Assembly: GCF_014764505.1 (NCBI RefSeq)
Contig: NZ_JACXWX010000005.1
Coordinates: 124,001-188,000, forward strand
Reading direction: 5' to 3'
Length of the DNA stretch: 64,000 bases
From: Phormidium tenue FACHB-886
GTDB lineage: Bacteria > Cyanobacteriota > Cyanobacteriia > Elainellales > Elainellaceae
Below the pieces are notes generated by a model. That model worked only from the letters and a program-made list of their open reading frames with translations. It was not told the DNA's origin and searched no databases. How positions within the stretch are numbered: the first letter of the stretch is position 1; every line of letters begins with the position of its first letter. Both the position numbers and the translations under genes were made by a program. This document shows positions 26,700-35,430 of this stretch, piece after piece.

Positions 26700-28208
26700 A
26701 TGGCAAGAGACCTGCGGGGATTCCTCAAACAGCTTGAACAGCGCGGACAGCTCCGCCGCATTAGCGCTTTAGTAGATGCTGATCTAGAAATTGCCGAAAT
26801 TTCTAACCGAATGCTGCAGCAAGGCGGGCCAGCACTGCTGTTTGAAAACGTCAAAGGCTCGCCCTTCCCGGTTGCGGTTAACGTCATGGGAACCGTGGAG
26901 CGGATCTGCTGGGCAATGAACATGGAAACCCAGGTTGAGCTAGAAGAGCTGGGCAAGAAGCTGTCGATGCTGCAGCAGCCCAAGCCGCCGAAAAAAATCT
27001 CTCAGGCGATCGACTTTGGCAAAGTTTTGTTTGATGTGGTGAAAGCCAAGCCCAACCGTGATTTTTTTCCACCCTGCCAGCAGGTGACGATCGACAAAGA
27101 TGGTCTCGATCTCAACACCATTCCGCTGATCCGTCCGTATGTTGGAGATGCGGGCAAAATCATTACGCTGGGGCTAGTAATTACCAAAGATTGCGAAACC
27201 GGAACGCCCAATGTGGGGGTTTATCGCCTGCAGCTCCAATCGAAAAATACGATGACCGTGCATTGGCTGTCGGTACGCGGCGGGGCGAGGCATCTGCGGA
27301 AGGCGGCAGAACAAGGGAAAAAGCTGGAAGTGGCGATCGCATTGGGGGTCGATCCGCTGATTATTATGGCAGCCGCTACGCCGATTCCGGTTGATCTGTC
27401 AGAGTGGCTATTTGCTGGGCTGTATGGTGGGTCGGGTGTGAAGCTGGCGAAATGTAAGACGGTGGATTTGGAAGTGCCTGCCGAGTCTGAGTTTGTGCTG
27501 GAAGGGACGATTACACCCGGTGAAGTGTTGCCCGACGGTCCCTTTGGCGATCATATGGGCTACTATGGCGGCGTTGAAGATTCGCCGCTGGTGCGCTTCC
27601 ACTGCATGACGCACCGCAAAGACCCGATCTACCTGACGACGTTTAGCGGTCGTCCGCCTAAAGAAGAAGCGATGATGGCGATCGCCCTCAACCGCATCTA
27701 TACGCCTATCTTGCGGCAGCAAGTTTCGGAGATCGTTGATTTCTTCCTGCCGATGGAAGCCCTCAGCTACAAAGCGGCAATTATCTCGATCGACAAAGCT
27801 TATCCGGGGCAAGCGCGTCGGGCGGCATTGGCATTTTGGAGCGCGTTGCCGCAGTTCACCTACACCAAGTTCGTGATCGTGGTGGATAAGCAAATCAACA
27901 TCCGCGACCCACGTCAGGTAGTGTGGGCAATTACGTCTAAGGTCGATCCAGTACGGGATGTCTTTGTGCTGCCAGAAACTCCGTTCGATACGCTCGATTT
28001 TGCTAGCGAGCGAGTGGGACTGGGCGGACGAATGGGAATTGATGCGACTACTAAAGTCTATCCGGAGACAGACCACCCTTGGGGAGAGCCGCTGGAGTCT
28101 GACCCGGCCGTAGCAGCAATGGTCGATCGCCGATGGGCGGAGTATGGGTTAGCAGATTTGAGAGCAGGCGAGGTTGATCCTAATCTGTTTGGCTATGATA
28201 TGCGCTAG
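26700..28208 (+). CDS. ubiD: UbiD-family prenyl-FMN decarboxylase
   Basis: A 502-residue UbiD-type decarboxylase using prenylated FMN. In cyanobacteria this family removes the carboxyl group of the 4-hydroxybenzoate-derived ring in plastoquinone synthesis. Motifs match the family: GVYRLQ with the catalytic Arg, PAESEFVLEG with a catalytic Glu, DGPFGDHMGYY, TTFSGRPPKEEA, TKFVIVVDKQIN and the C-terminal LDFAS-GLG-GIDATTK. Length is standard. The ubiX prenyltransferase partner is not in the window. It stands alone, divergent from leuA. Confidence 0.95.
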   Translation: MARDLRGFLKQLEQRGQLRRISALVDADLEIAEISNRMLQQGGPALLFENVKGSPFPVAVNVMGTVERICWAMNMETQVELEELGKKLSMLQQPKPPKKISQAIDFGKVLFDVVKAKPNRDFFPPCQQVTIDKDGLDLNTIPLIRPYVGDAGKIITLGLVITKDCETGTPNVGVYRLQLQSKNTMTVHWLSVRGGARHLRKAAEQGKKLEVAIALGVDPLIIMAAATPIPVDLSEWLFAGLYGGSGVKLAKCKTVDLEVPAESEFVLEGTITPGEVLPDGPFGDHMGYYGGVEDSPLVRFHCMTHRKDPIYLTTFSGRPPKEEAMMAIALNRIYTPILRQQVSEIVDFFLPMEALSYKAAIISIDKAYPGQARRAALAFWSALPQFTYTKFVIVVDKQINIRDPRQVVWAITSKVDPVRDVFVLPETPFDTLDFASERVGLGGRMGIDATTKVYPETDHPWGEPLESDPAVAAMVDRRWAEYGLADLRAGEVDPNLFGYDMR

Positions 28209-28359
28209 CCTACCCAATGCTTGTAAATGAGCGGATTTCGGTACGTTTGGCGACCCTATCTAAATAATTCTTAACATCGGTTCAGCCAAAAGGTAGAAGG
28301 AGCACCTTTTAAAAGTGCGGTATGCTACTGACACACTGTTCCGCAAGGATACAAAACTT

Positions 28360-28656
28360 ATGTTAACGATGCCTTCGGCTCCGATCAGCTCCGGTTCGAT
28401 CAGATCAGAGGTAGGGTACGTTCTGTGCCACTATGTCAACAAGACCAAGCAGCTTCAGGTCGCTCGGATCTCTAATATTCCAGGTTGGCGTTTGGAGCAG
28501 GTTATGGTTCCGGGGCAACAATTAGTCTTCAAAGCGCTGTCCAACGCTCGGCTAGAGGTCTACGCGAATCAGTCCGGTGTGGTGACGCAGATTAAAGAAA
28601 TTTTGTGTGCAAATCTCGAAACTCCCAAAAAGAAATCCCGTTTGACGATCGCTTAA
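28360..28656 (+). CDS. DUF1830 protein
   Basis: A 98-residue small protein from the ATG at 28360; the frame is open to 28315, but AAGGAT sits at 28346-28351, just before 28360. The motif sequence VLCHYVNKT, then ARISNIPGW-x-LEQVMVPGQ-x-LVF and a -LEV- strand, is characteristic of DUF1830, a cyanobacterial family of unknown function. It is cytosolic with no signal peptide. A strong terminator follows, so it is a single-gene unit. Confidence 0.85.
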   Translation: MLTMPSAPISSGSIRSEVGYVLCHYVNKTKQLQVARISNIPGWRLEQVMVPGQQLVFKALSNARLEVYANQSGVVTQIKEILCANLETPKKKSRLTIA

Positions 28657-28687
28657 GGCGCAAACTTTAAAAAATCTAATTTTCAGA

Positions 28688-28714
28688 AGAAGGGATGGCA
28701 TAGCCATCCCTTCT
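28688..28714 (+). terminator. Intrinsic terminator after the DUF1830 gene
   Basis: A perfect 12-bp stem (AGAAGGGATGGC, 28688-28699, with 28703-28714), a 3-nt loop and a following T-tract (TTTT). Classical intrinsic terminator. Confidence 0.95.
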
Positions 28715-28752
28715 TTTTGGGTTCATTGAGTGGCTAATTGAGTCAGCAAAAT

Positions 28753-28794
28753 GGGCATAGAAGGACAGGCTTTACCATACTCCTACCTATGCCC
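28753..28794 (-). terminator. Imperfect hairpin downstream of the PAS-CRP gene
   Basis: An 8-bp stem (GGGCATAG, 28753-28760, with 28787-28794) is extended inside by AGGA/TCCT with a bulge. On the minus strand it is followed by ATTTT. It lies after the end of the minus-strand regulator gene. Confidence 0.55.
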
Positions 28795-28850
28795 TTAAAG
28801 AATTCAGCCACGCTAGCTTGCCGCACTAGCTTCAGGAGCGGCAAACAGCT

Positions 28851-30029
28851 TTAGCTGAGCGACTCTTCGTTCTTTAAAATCAGATGGTTTTGCGAATCAA
28901 AGCTGATTTTGCCCTCTTGCTGCAGTTTGCCCAGTAGCCGGGTAATTGTGACACGGGTGGTGCAGCAGGCGCTGGCAAAATCTTGATGAGTAAGGCGGGC
29001 GCGCAGCCGAATGCCTCGATCGGTTGGCTGCCCAATCTCCTGTCTGAGAAGGTCAAGGAAATGCTTGAACCGATCTTCAACCCGCAGTTGCCCATAGACA
29101 GATAGAAAACTTTCCGTTTGACGCAAGCGCTGGCTAATTAGCGGCAGCACCTTTTGGGCAAGCAGCGGTGACTGGGTAACTTCGGCAATCGAGATTGAGA
29201 CAAGCTGTACTTTGGAAAGGGCAGTAGCTTGATAAGTTTGCAGTGAGGTCAGGTTAGAGCCAAAAATCATTGAGTCTCGCGCCAGACCCACTAGCATCTC
29301 TTCACCACGCTCTGATAGCGTAGTCAGCTTCACCATTCCATGTAGCACAAACCAGACCTGCTTAGGCTCTAGCGGAATTACATCTCCTTTGGAGTAAACT
29401 TGCGTGGGGCGATCGCTGCTGAGGCTTTCTGTCAGCGCTTCGCGTCCGGCTTCTGCCTCTCGACAATCTATAGTATCGCGCAGCATCCACCGCAGCAGCG
29501 GAGCCTCGGTCTCCCAATCGCGGCTTTGCTCAGCCGATAGCTCGATCGAGTAGGGCACTCCTTGAGAATTCTGCAGCCGAATCATTAGCTCAATGCGGTT
29601 GCGTTGATGGATCTGGCTCAGCTTTGTTTGCAGCAGGGCGCGATCGTCAGGGTGGATCAAGCTGGAAAGCGACCGACCGATCGCAGACTCGTGCGGCACA
29701 TTTAGCAGAGTAGCAGCAGCAATATTCAGTTCTTGAATAGTTAATAGCTGATCGGTGACGAGATAGCCTTCTTGCATCAACTCAGACAAGCACTGGTAGC
29801 GGAAGCGCTCGGCTTCCAGCTTGGTCTGTAGATCATTAAGTTTGTCGTTTTGGAATGTCAGCTCATTCATCACAAGCTGAAGCGCTTCCGAAACGATGCC
29901 AAGTTCCATCAGGGCAGTGGGCAGCAACTCCACTGGAGGTGCAGGGGAATTACTGACGCTGCGATACAACTCTGATAAACGCCCGTGAATCTTGGCAATC
30001 CGATGGTTTAACAAATTCACATTACTCAT
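28851..30029 (-). CDS. PAS-CRP/FNR transcriptional regulator with N-terminal coiled coil
   Basis: About 392 residues. The order is an N-terminal helical coiled coil (about 1-90), a PAS domain (about 85-190, motifs GRSLSSLIHPDDR and PYSIEL), a cyclic-nucleotide-binding beta roll (about 200-305, SKGDVIPLEPKQVWFVLHGMVKLT), and a Crp-type winged helix (TRVTITRLLGKLQQEGKISF) for DNA binding. The ligand-binding Arg of true cAMP receptors is not evident. PAS plus CRP in one chain suggests a sensor-regulator responding to redox, light or a small ligand. The ATG at 30029 is preferred to a TTG at 30047. The targets are unknown. Confidence 0.88.
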   Translation of the reverse strand: MSNVNLLNHRIAKIHGRLSELYRSVSNSPAPPVELLPTALMELGIVSEALQLVMNELTFQNDKLNDLQTKLEAERFRYQCLSELMQEGYLVTDQLLTIQELNIAAATLLNVPHESAIGRSLSSLIHPDDRALLQTKLSQIHQRNRIELMIRLQNSQGVPYSIELSAEQSRDWETEAPLLRWMLRDTIDCREAEAGREALTESLSSDRPTQVYSKGDVIPLEPKQVWFVLHGMVKLTTLSERGEEMLVGLARDSMIFGSNLTSLQTYQATALSKVQLVSISIAEVTQSPLLAQKVLPLISQRLRQTESFLSVYGQLRVEDRFKHFLDLLRQEIGQPTDRGIRLRARLTHQDFASACCTTRVTITRLLGKLQQEGKISFDSQNHLILKNEESLS

Positions 30030-30769
30030 ACAGTTATCAGTCACCAATGATGCTCAGGGCAAGGATGCCATCTGCAGACGAACAAGACATCTTGAAATAT
30101 AACTGCAAAACCTTATTGCGGTTTTGACATCTAGTTAGAGCGAAAATCCTCTCAAAGCTATTAATGAGAATTTTCTAAAGAAATTGTTAAATCCTTAAAT
30201 TATTTAGGAATGAAGAGACATATATAAATGGAAGTAACCTCAAAGCTGCACTAAGTAATCCTTAAGAGCCATTTATAAATCTTTGCTTTTCAAGTTATTG
30301 GTTTGCTGATTGGATTTAAACCGTCTTCGGGTATAGATAACGCAAAGAGCTGAGTAGGTTATTTGATTAACACGGGCACGTTAGTTTTTCTCGATTAGTA
30401 TGCTGAAGCTTGCTTCTATGAAAATGGAAAAATACTCCTTAACTTGCCGGTATTTGAACGAAAATCGGCTTTTTTAGGATTACTCATGTCTGCAAAGATA
30501 CCGGTAGCTGAACCCAGTATGAAATTTCAGAACTAGACAAACTAGAGCCATCGATCTCACCAGATTTCATCTGCTCAATCTCGTTGTATCGATAGACACA
30601 CACCCGATTAATATAGCTCCGCCCCTGCGGTAGACGTTAGGAAGAAAGAGAGATTGATATCCTGCCAAGGCGATCTTCATACTGCTGGGCAATCTTCAAT
30701 CGTTTGTAGAATGCCTGCAAGCAGCAACATCTTCTTTACGTCAAGTACTCAGCTAAGAGGGGTTGAACC
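30030..30769. other. AT-rich intergenic region between divergent regulator and tspO-like genes
   Basis: About 740 bp with no supported gene; only very short frames. It must hold promoters for both divergent neighbours and may hold a binding site for the PAS-CRP regulator, but I cannot identify a certain TGTGA-type palindrome. Confidence 0.45.
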
Positions 30770-31243
30770 ATGCTTAAAACTTGGCTGACAACCGGTGGCA
30801 TTACGCTGCTGGTTGCTCTGGGCAGCTTCCTGATTAGACCTCGTGACATCCCATGGGCAACACGGCTCGATCGTCCTCGTTGGCTTTTCTTTGAGCCAGC
30901 GATTCCCTTCATCTGGACAGCTATATTTGCCTGTGGTTCGTGGTCAGCAGCGCTAGTTTGGCGACAGCAGCCGCATACCTGGCAAACGTGGCTGCTAATG
31001 GTTCTGTATTTGCTAGTAGAGATCGTTACCGTTGCCTATATCCCAGCTACTTTGCGGCTCCGGAGTCTCGCAGTGGGCACAGTTCTGGGTGGATTGGGTG
31101 CAGTACTGGGCGTGGCTTTATTGCTGACAGTTTGGCAAATCTCAGCCGAAGCCGCATTGTTTCTATTGCCTTACGTCATCTGGAGTCCAATTGGCACCTA
31201 TACCACCCGCAGAATGATCGATCTAAATCCGGAAGCGATCTAA
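30770..31243 (+). CDS. tspO: TspO/MBR family protein
   Basis: A 157-residue, five-helix membrane protein of the tryptophan-rich sensory protein family, which binds tetrapyrroles and is linked to stress and porphyrin control. Supporting features are the RPRWLFFEPAIPFIWT stretch after helix 1, periodic Trp residues and the C-terminal LPYVIWSPIGTYTTRRMIDLNP, which fits the family end (W-x-x-x-G-T-Y and LN). Similarity to typical TspO is moderate, so it may belong to a divergent subgroup. The start has AGAGGGG at 30756-30762. Confidence 0.75.
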   Translation: MLKTWLTTGGITLLVALGSFLIRPRDIPWATRLDRPRWLFFEPAIPFIWTAIFACGSWSAALVWRQQPHTWQTWLLMVLYLLVEIVTVAYIPATLRLRSLAVGTVLGGLGAVLGVALLLTVWQISAEAALFLLPYVIWSPIGTYTTRRMIDLNPEAI

Positions 31244-31408
31244 GCAAATCGTCATCCAAGCGCATTAACAATCTGAGCGAATTGACAGGTCCCCAATTCG
31301 TATAGTGGGCTGCTGGTTGCCTGCCTCGCGCTAATCAAACTTGCTATTGAATCTGCCTTGCCACTACTGGGTTTGCACTGTTACTGAAGTCTGCACTGTT
31401 GGTTTGCT

Positions 31409-33412
31409 ATGTTGCGTCCTTTCCCTGTTAAAGAGTTGCCCAAGGGGCTGCGAACGGTAGTTCTGCTAGCTCTGCTTATCCTGGTGGCTGCGTTGATCGG
31501 CTATCAGCTTGATATTGCTTTTCCATCTGCTCCGGCGCTAAACCAAACGCTGACTCCTATGGTGCAGCCTCCGCCTTCTGCGATCGGCTCTTATGATGTT
31601 TTGGGTCGGGCTGTGGATGCAGAAACAGCAGCCCAACTGCTGCAAAGTGAAGAGGGTCGGCAGCAGCTCTCTCCTGATGAAGGTGCAGTTGCCGTTACAG
31701 AAGATTTGATTGATCTGGGACGGCATCAGTTTTATGAAGAAACGTTTGGCAATCAGGTTTTCTTCACCGATGTGGTAGGTGTTCTAGACGGTGAGATTAA
31801 TCTGGTAACGGTTTCAACGGCGATCGCTAAGCTGGCTGGCAAACCCACAACAAATCTGCAGATTCCCCTGGAAAAAGATGTAACGATCGGCGGTCGGGAA
31901 TTTAAAGCAGGAACAGTTCTCAATACCGGATTAGATATTCCAGCAAGATCACTCGTTCCCTTAGGGATGCGAATGCAGGTTCACCAAGGCAAGATCCGGG
32001 CGGGGATTACCTGTGCTCTGTGTCATGCCGCCGTGGATTCTCGATCCGGGCGAGTCATAGAAGGGGCACCCAACAACGATCTAGATACGGGGTTGATCCT
32101 GGCTTTTGCGACGAATTCAGCGGCAATGTTCCGCCATACGGGCGTCAATCCGACGAAGCTGCCGTTGGGGGAATTGGCTTATCTAGATGCTAAAGGGCAA
32201 GAGCTGCGCTTACCCGCTGCCGCTGCCGTTGAAGAGGCTGTGGATGCCGAGATGCTGAGCTGGGCACCTGGCAACTTTGACTCGACCCCAACCATGGGAA
32301 ATAACCCGTCCCAGAATCCTTCTTCCTATACCTTTGAAGCATATCCCTACGGCTGGAGTGGTCATTCGGCGATCGGCTGGTTTCACGGACTAACCACGCT
32401 TAATAGCAATGTGCATGCAACCAACTCTGATGCCACTACCAGCGCAGATTCCAGCGCCATTACTTTGGGCATTGATAAGGAAACTTATTTGGGAGTGCTG
32501 CTGCAAAATTCGGCAAGCCCTGACTATCGCTTGCCTATGGGTGAAACGCCTTCAGCTTTCTTTGAGCGGATTGACCCAACACCCGGCATCCCTGCCATGA
32601 ACGAAGTCGTGACGATGCCTGGCTATCCCAAGGGTTCGCCTTTCATGCTCGATGGGCTGATCGCAAACTCTCCCGGGCAGCCGATTGGTCAGCAGCTCAA
32701 CGCCATGTCGGCTTGGCAAAACACGCTCTCACCCCCGTCTTACACCGGGTCATCGCTGGAAACCCTCAAACAGGGGGCAGCCGTCTTTGACCGGGCGGGC
32801 TGTGCATCCTGTCACAGCGGGCGATATTTTACCAATCACCGTGTGATCTTAGAGCGCCAAATCAAAACGCAGCCCTCGCGCGCCAAGGCCCTCGCCGCGA
32901 TCGGACGTAGCTTTATCCCTCCCAAAACCTACCCGAATAGTGTGACTGCGCCGCCTCCCGCAGATGCACCTGTGCTGGATGTCCCGATCGATATTACGCC
33001 AGCAGCCGATCTAGAGCTTTCCCTTGCGCTCAACAATCCGGCAGGCGGCTACAAAGTTCCCAGCCTGATTGGCTTGGCGGTGACGGCTCCTTACCTGCAT
33101 GATGGCGGTGTGGCGGCAACAGCCGAGGTTGCTCCCAACCAGCTTGGTATGGCAGGCACTCTACTACAGCAGCGACGACCTGACCCAGCCGCTAGTCTGC
33201 GCGTCTTAGTCGATCGCCAGCTCCGCTCTGCGGCAGTCGCAGCGAACCGGGCTAATCCTGACCTGCAGCGGGCAAATATTGACGGCAGTGGGCATGAGTA
33301 TTGGGTAGATGCCAAAGCTGGTTTCACCCCGGACGAACAGAGTGCTTTAATTGAATTCCTTCTGTCGTTAGATGACGATCCAGCCGTATTACCGGAATCA
33401 TTGACGGAATAG
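31409..33412 (+). CDS. Membrane-anchored di-heme c-type cytochrome-like protein
   Basis: A 667-residue protein with one N-terminal transmembrane helix (about 17-37) and a large exported domain containing two covalent haem motifs, CALCH (202-206) and CASCH (465-469). A C-terminal VTAPYLHDGGVA motif resembles the second haem domain of the MauG/di-haem peroxidase-like group, where YLHDG follows the haem. It probably passes electrons or acts as a peroxidase-like enzyme in the periplasm or thylakoid lumen. No maturation genes are next to it. The specific substrate is unknown. Confidence 0.82.
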   Translation: MLRPFPVKELPKGLRTVVLLALLILVAALIGYQLDIAFPSAPALNQTLTPMVQPPPSAIGSYDVLGRAVDAETAAQLLQSEEGRQQLSPDEGAVAVTEDLIDLGRHQFYEETFGNQVFFTDVVGVLDGEINLVTVSTAIAKLAGKPTTNLQIPLEKDVTIGGREFKAGTVLNTGLDIPARSLVPLGMRMQVHQGKIRAGITCALCHAAVDSRSGRVIEGAPNNDLDTGLILAFATNSAAMFRHTGVNPTKLPLGELAYLDAKGQELRLPAAAAVEEAVDAEMLSWAPGNFDSTPTMGNNPSQNPSSYTFEAYPYGWSGHSAIGWFHGLTTLNSNVHATNSDATTSADSSAITLGIDKETYLGVLLQNSASPDYRLPMGETPSAFFERIDPTPGIPAMNEVVTMPGYPKGSPFMLDGLIANSPGQPIGQQLNAMSAWQNTLSPPSYTGSSLETLKQGAAVFDRAGCASCHSGRYFTNHRVILERQIKTQPSRAKALAAIGRSFIPPKTYPNSVTAPPPADAPVLDVPIDITPAADLELSLALNNPAGGYKVPSLIGLAVTAPYLHDGGVAATAEVAPNQLGMAGTLLQQRRPDPAASLRVLVDRQLRSAAVAANRANPDLQRANIDGSGHEYWVDAKAGFTPDEQSALIEFLLSLDDDPAVLPESLTE

Positions 33413-33540
33413 GTTATAGCGCTTTGCGCGCAAATAAAGCCGCTGCTGTTTGGACTGCTGATGCACAAAGGATGCACAGAGGCAGACATTTCAAAGGGCA
33501 CGTTTGGCCTGTCTCCGTCACTTGACTACTTACAAACTCT

Positions 33541-35250
33541 ATGCATTATCTCGCTCTCGCAACAGATTACGATGGAACTCTGGCAACCGATGGAAAAGTT
33601 CATGAGGAGACGTTAGCCGCGATGAAGCGGCTGCGTGAATCTGGACGGAAGCTAATTCTGGTCACTGGGCGTCACTTAGACGATCTACAGCAAACTTTCT
33701 CAGAAATCGCTTTGTTTGATTGCGTAGTTGCTGAGAATGGTGCATTGCTGTATTTTCCTGAAACAAAAGAAGAGAGACCTCTAGGTGAATCCCCTTCAGA
33801 ACGATTTGTGGAAGCGCTGCGATCGCGTCAGGTGAAGCCGCTTGGCGTTGGCAAAGTAATCGTTGACACTTGGCAACCCCACGAAACAGCAGTTCTGGAA
33901 ACGATCCGTGATCTAGGGCTAGAGCTACAGGTCATTTTCAACAAAGGGGCAGTGATGGTGCTGCCGCCTGGTGTCAACAAAGCTAGCGGACTGGCGGCTG
34001 CTTTAGAAGAACTAGAGCTGTCGCCCCACAATACTGTGGCAGTGGGGGATGCCGAAAATGATCACGCCTTTATGGATCTCTGTGAAGTGGCGGTTGCTGT
34101 GGCAAATGCGCTGCCGGCAGTAAAAGAAACTGCCGATTGGACAACCCAAGGTAGCCGAGGCGAGGGCGTAGTGGAGCTGATCGATCGGCTGATTGAGTCT
34201 GACTTGGCAGAAATAACGGATGCCCTGCATCACCATTCGGTTGCCTTGGGAACCTGTGCAGATGGCTCAGAAGTACAGCTCCACCCCTTCCGCGCCAGTA
34301 TGTTGATTAGTGGCACCTCCGGCGGTGGTAAATCAACCTTTGCAACAGGCGTATTAGAACGGCTAGCTGAGCAAGACTACCAGTTCTGCATCATTGACCC
34401 CGAAGGCGACTACGATAACTTTGAGCAAGCGATCGTCTTGGGCAGCAGCCATCAACCGCCTGTTGTCGCAGAAGTTCTAGACCTGTTGAGCAAACCTCAT
34501 CAGAATGTTGTGGTGAATTTGCTGGCAGTCAAAGTAGACGAGCGTCCTAATTTCTTTGCCGGACTGCTGCCCTCACTGTTGGAACTGCGCGCACGCACCG
34601 GCAGACCGCATTGGCTGGTGATCGATGAAGCCCATCATATGCTGCCTACTACTTGGGAATCTGCCTCTTTAACGCTGCCGCAAGCCTTGAGTAGCGCCAT
34701 GCTAATTACGGTGCATCCCGACAAAATTGCACTACCTGCCCTGCGGCTGATCGATACGGTGGTTGCGGTGGGTCAGTCTCCCGACCAAACGGTTAGTGCT
34801 TTCTGTCAAAAAGTTGAGCAGCCCGCGCCAGCAAATTTACCGCATGCGCTTGAGTCTGGCGAAGTGCTGACTTGGTTCTGTAGGGCAGGCGATCCGTTCC
34901 GCCTCAAGATTAAGCCGCCCCGCATGGAACGACAGCGCCACAAGCGCAACTATGCTGAAGGCAAGCTAGGCGAAGATAAATGGTTCTACTTCCGAGGACC
35001 AGACGCCAAGCTGAACCTAAAAGCACAAAACCTGATCGCCTTTGTGCAGATTGCTGAAGGGGTAGATGATGAGACTTGGCAGTACCACCTCCAAGAGCAG
35101 CACTACTCAAAGTGGTTTAGTGAATCAATTAAAGATGAGACGCTGGCGCAAGTGGCATCTGAAGCAGAAGCCCAGCCAGAGGTTCCTGCTACAGAAAGCC
35201 GCGATCGCATTATTCAGGCGATCGAGCAGCGTTATACCTTGCCTGCTTAG
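33541..35250 (+). CDS. HAD hydrolase fused to a HerA/FtsK-like P-loop ATPase
   Basis: A 569-residue fusion. Residues 1-220 form a Cof-type (HAD-IIB) phosphatase: D9-x-D11-GTL, VTGR near residue 42, and VGDAEND (168-174). Residues about 235-450 form a P-loop ATPase with Walker A GTSGGGKS (258-265) and Walker B LVIDEAHH (359-366), of the DUF87/HerA type. The tail (about 455-545, motif KWFYFRGPDAKLNLKAQN, then QIAEGVDDETWQYHL) is a separate conserved-looking domain that I recall from other bacteria in the same order. Soluble, no signal peptide. Substrate and purpose are unknown; possibly a sugar-phosphate phosphatase coupled to NTP hydrolysis. Confidence 0.82.
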   Translation: MHYLALATDYDGTLATDGKVHEETLAAMKRLRESGRKLILVTGRHLDDLQQTFSEIALFDCVVAENGALLYFPETKEERPLGESPSERFVEALRSRQVKPLGVGKVIVDTWQPHETAVLETIRDLGLELQVIFNKGAVMVLPPGVNKASGLAAALEELELSPHNTVAVGDAENDHAFMDLCEVAVAVANALPAVKETADWTTQGSRGEGVVELIDRLIESDLAEITDALHHHSVALGTCADGSEVQLHPFRASMLISGTSGGGKSTFATGVLERLAEQDYQFCIIDPEGDYDNFEQAIVLGSSHQPPVVAEVLDLLSKPHQNVVVNLLAVKVDERPNFFAGLLPSLLELRARTGRPHWLVIDEAHHMLPTTWESASLTLPQALSSAMLITVHPDKIALPALRLIDTVVAVGQSPDQTVSAFCQKVEQPAPANLPHALESGEVLTWFCRAGDPFRLKIKPPRMERQRHKRNYAEGKLGEDKWFYFRGPDAKLNLKAQNLIAFVQIAEGVDDETWQYHLQEQHYSKWFSESIKDETLAQVASEAEAQPEVPATESRDRIIQAIEQRYTLPA

Positions 35251-35320
35251 GCTCCACTAAACACGGGAAATCAATGCACTACAGAACCACCGATATAGCG
35301 TTACGCGCCTAAGAGGTTGA

Positions 35321-35359
35321 TTATAGGCAAAGCCCTGCAGCACAGGGCTTTGCCTATAA
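35321..35359. terminator. Bidirectional intrinsic terminator (17-bp perfect stem)
   Basis: A perfect 17-bp stem (35321-35337 with 35343-35359) closes a 5-nt CAGCA loop. It lies between the HAD/ATPase gene and the convergent kinase gene. Confidence 0.92.
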
Positions 35360-35430
35360 TGCTTTGTTCTAACTATGCCCGTAGTGTTATGCAAGTAATA
35401 CAAGCACTTAACTCAGCGATCGAGCTATCC

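Noticed and set aside
27408-28076. 222-codon open frame antisense to ubiD
   Set aside because: Lies fully inside a well-conserved gene on the other strand; composition is His/Arg-rich as expected for a shadow frame.
24328-35380. Repeated GGGCATAG/CTATGCCC near 24328, 28753 and 35373 as a dispersed repeat family
   Set aside because: Only an 8-bp core is shared and the surroundings differ; could be chance among hairpin arms.
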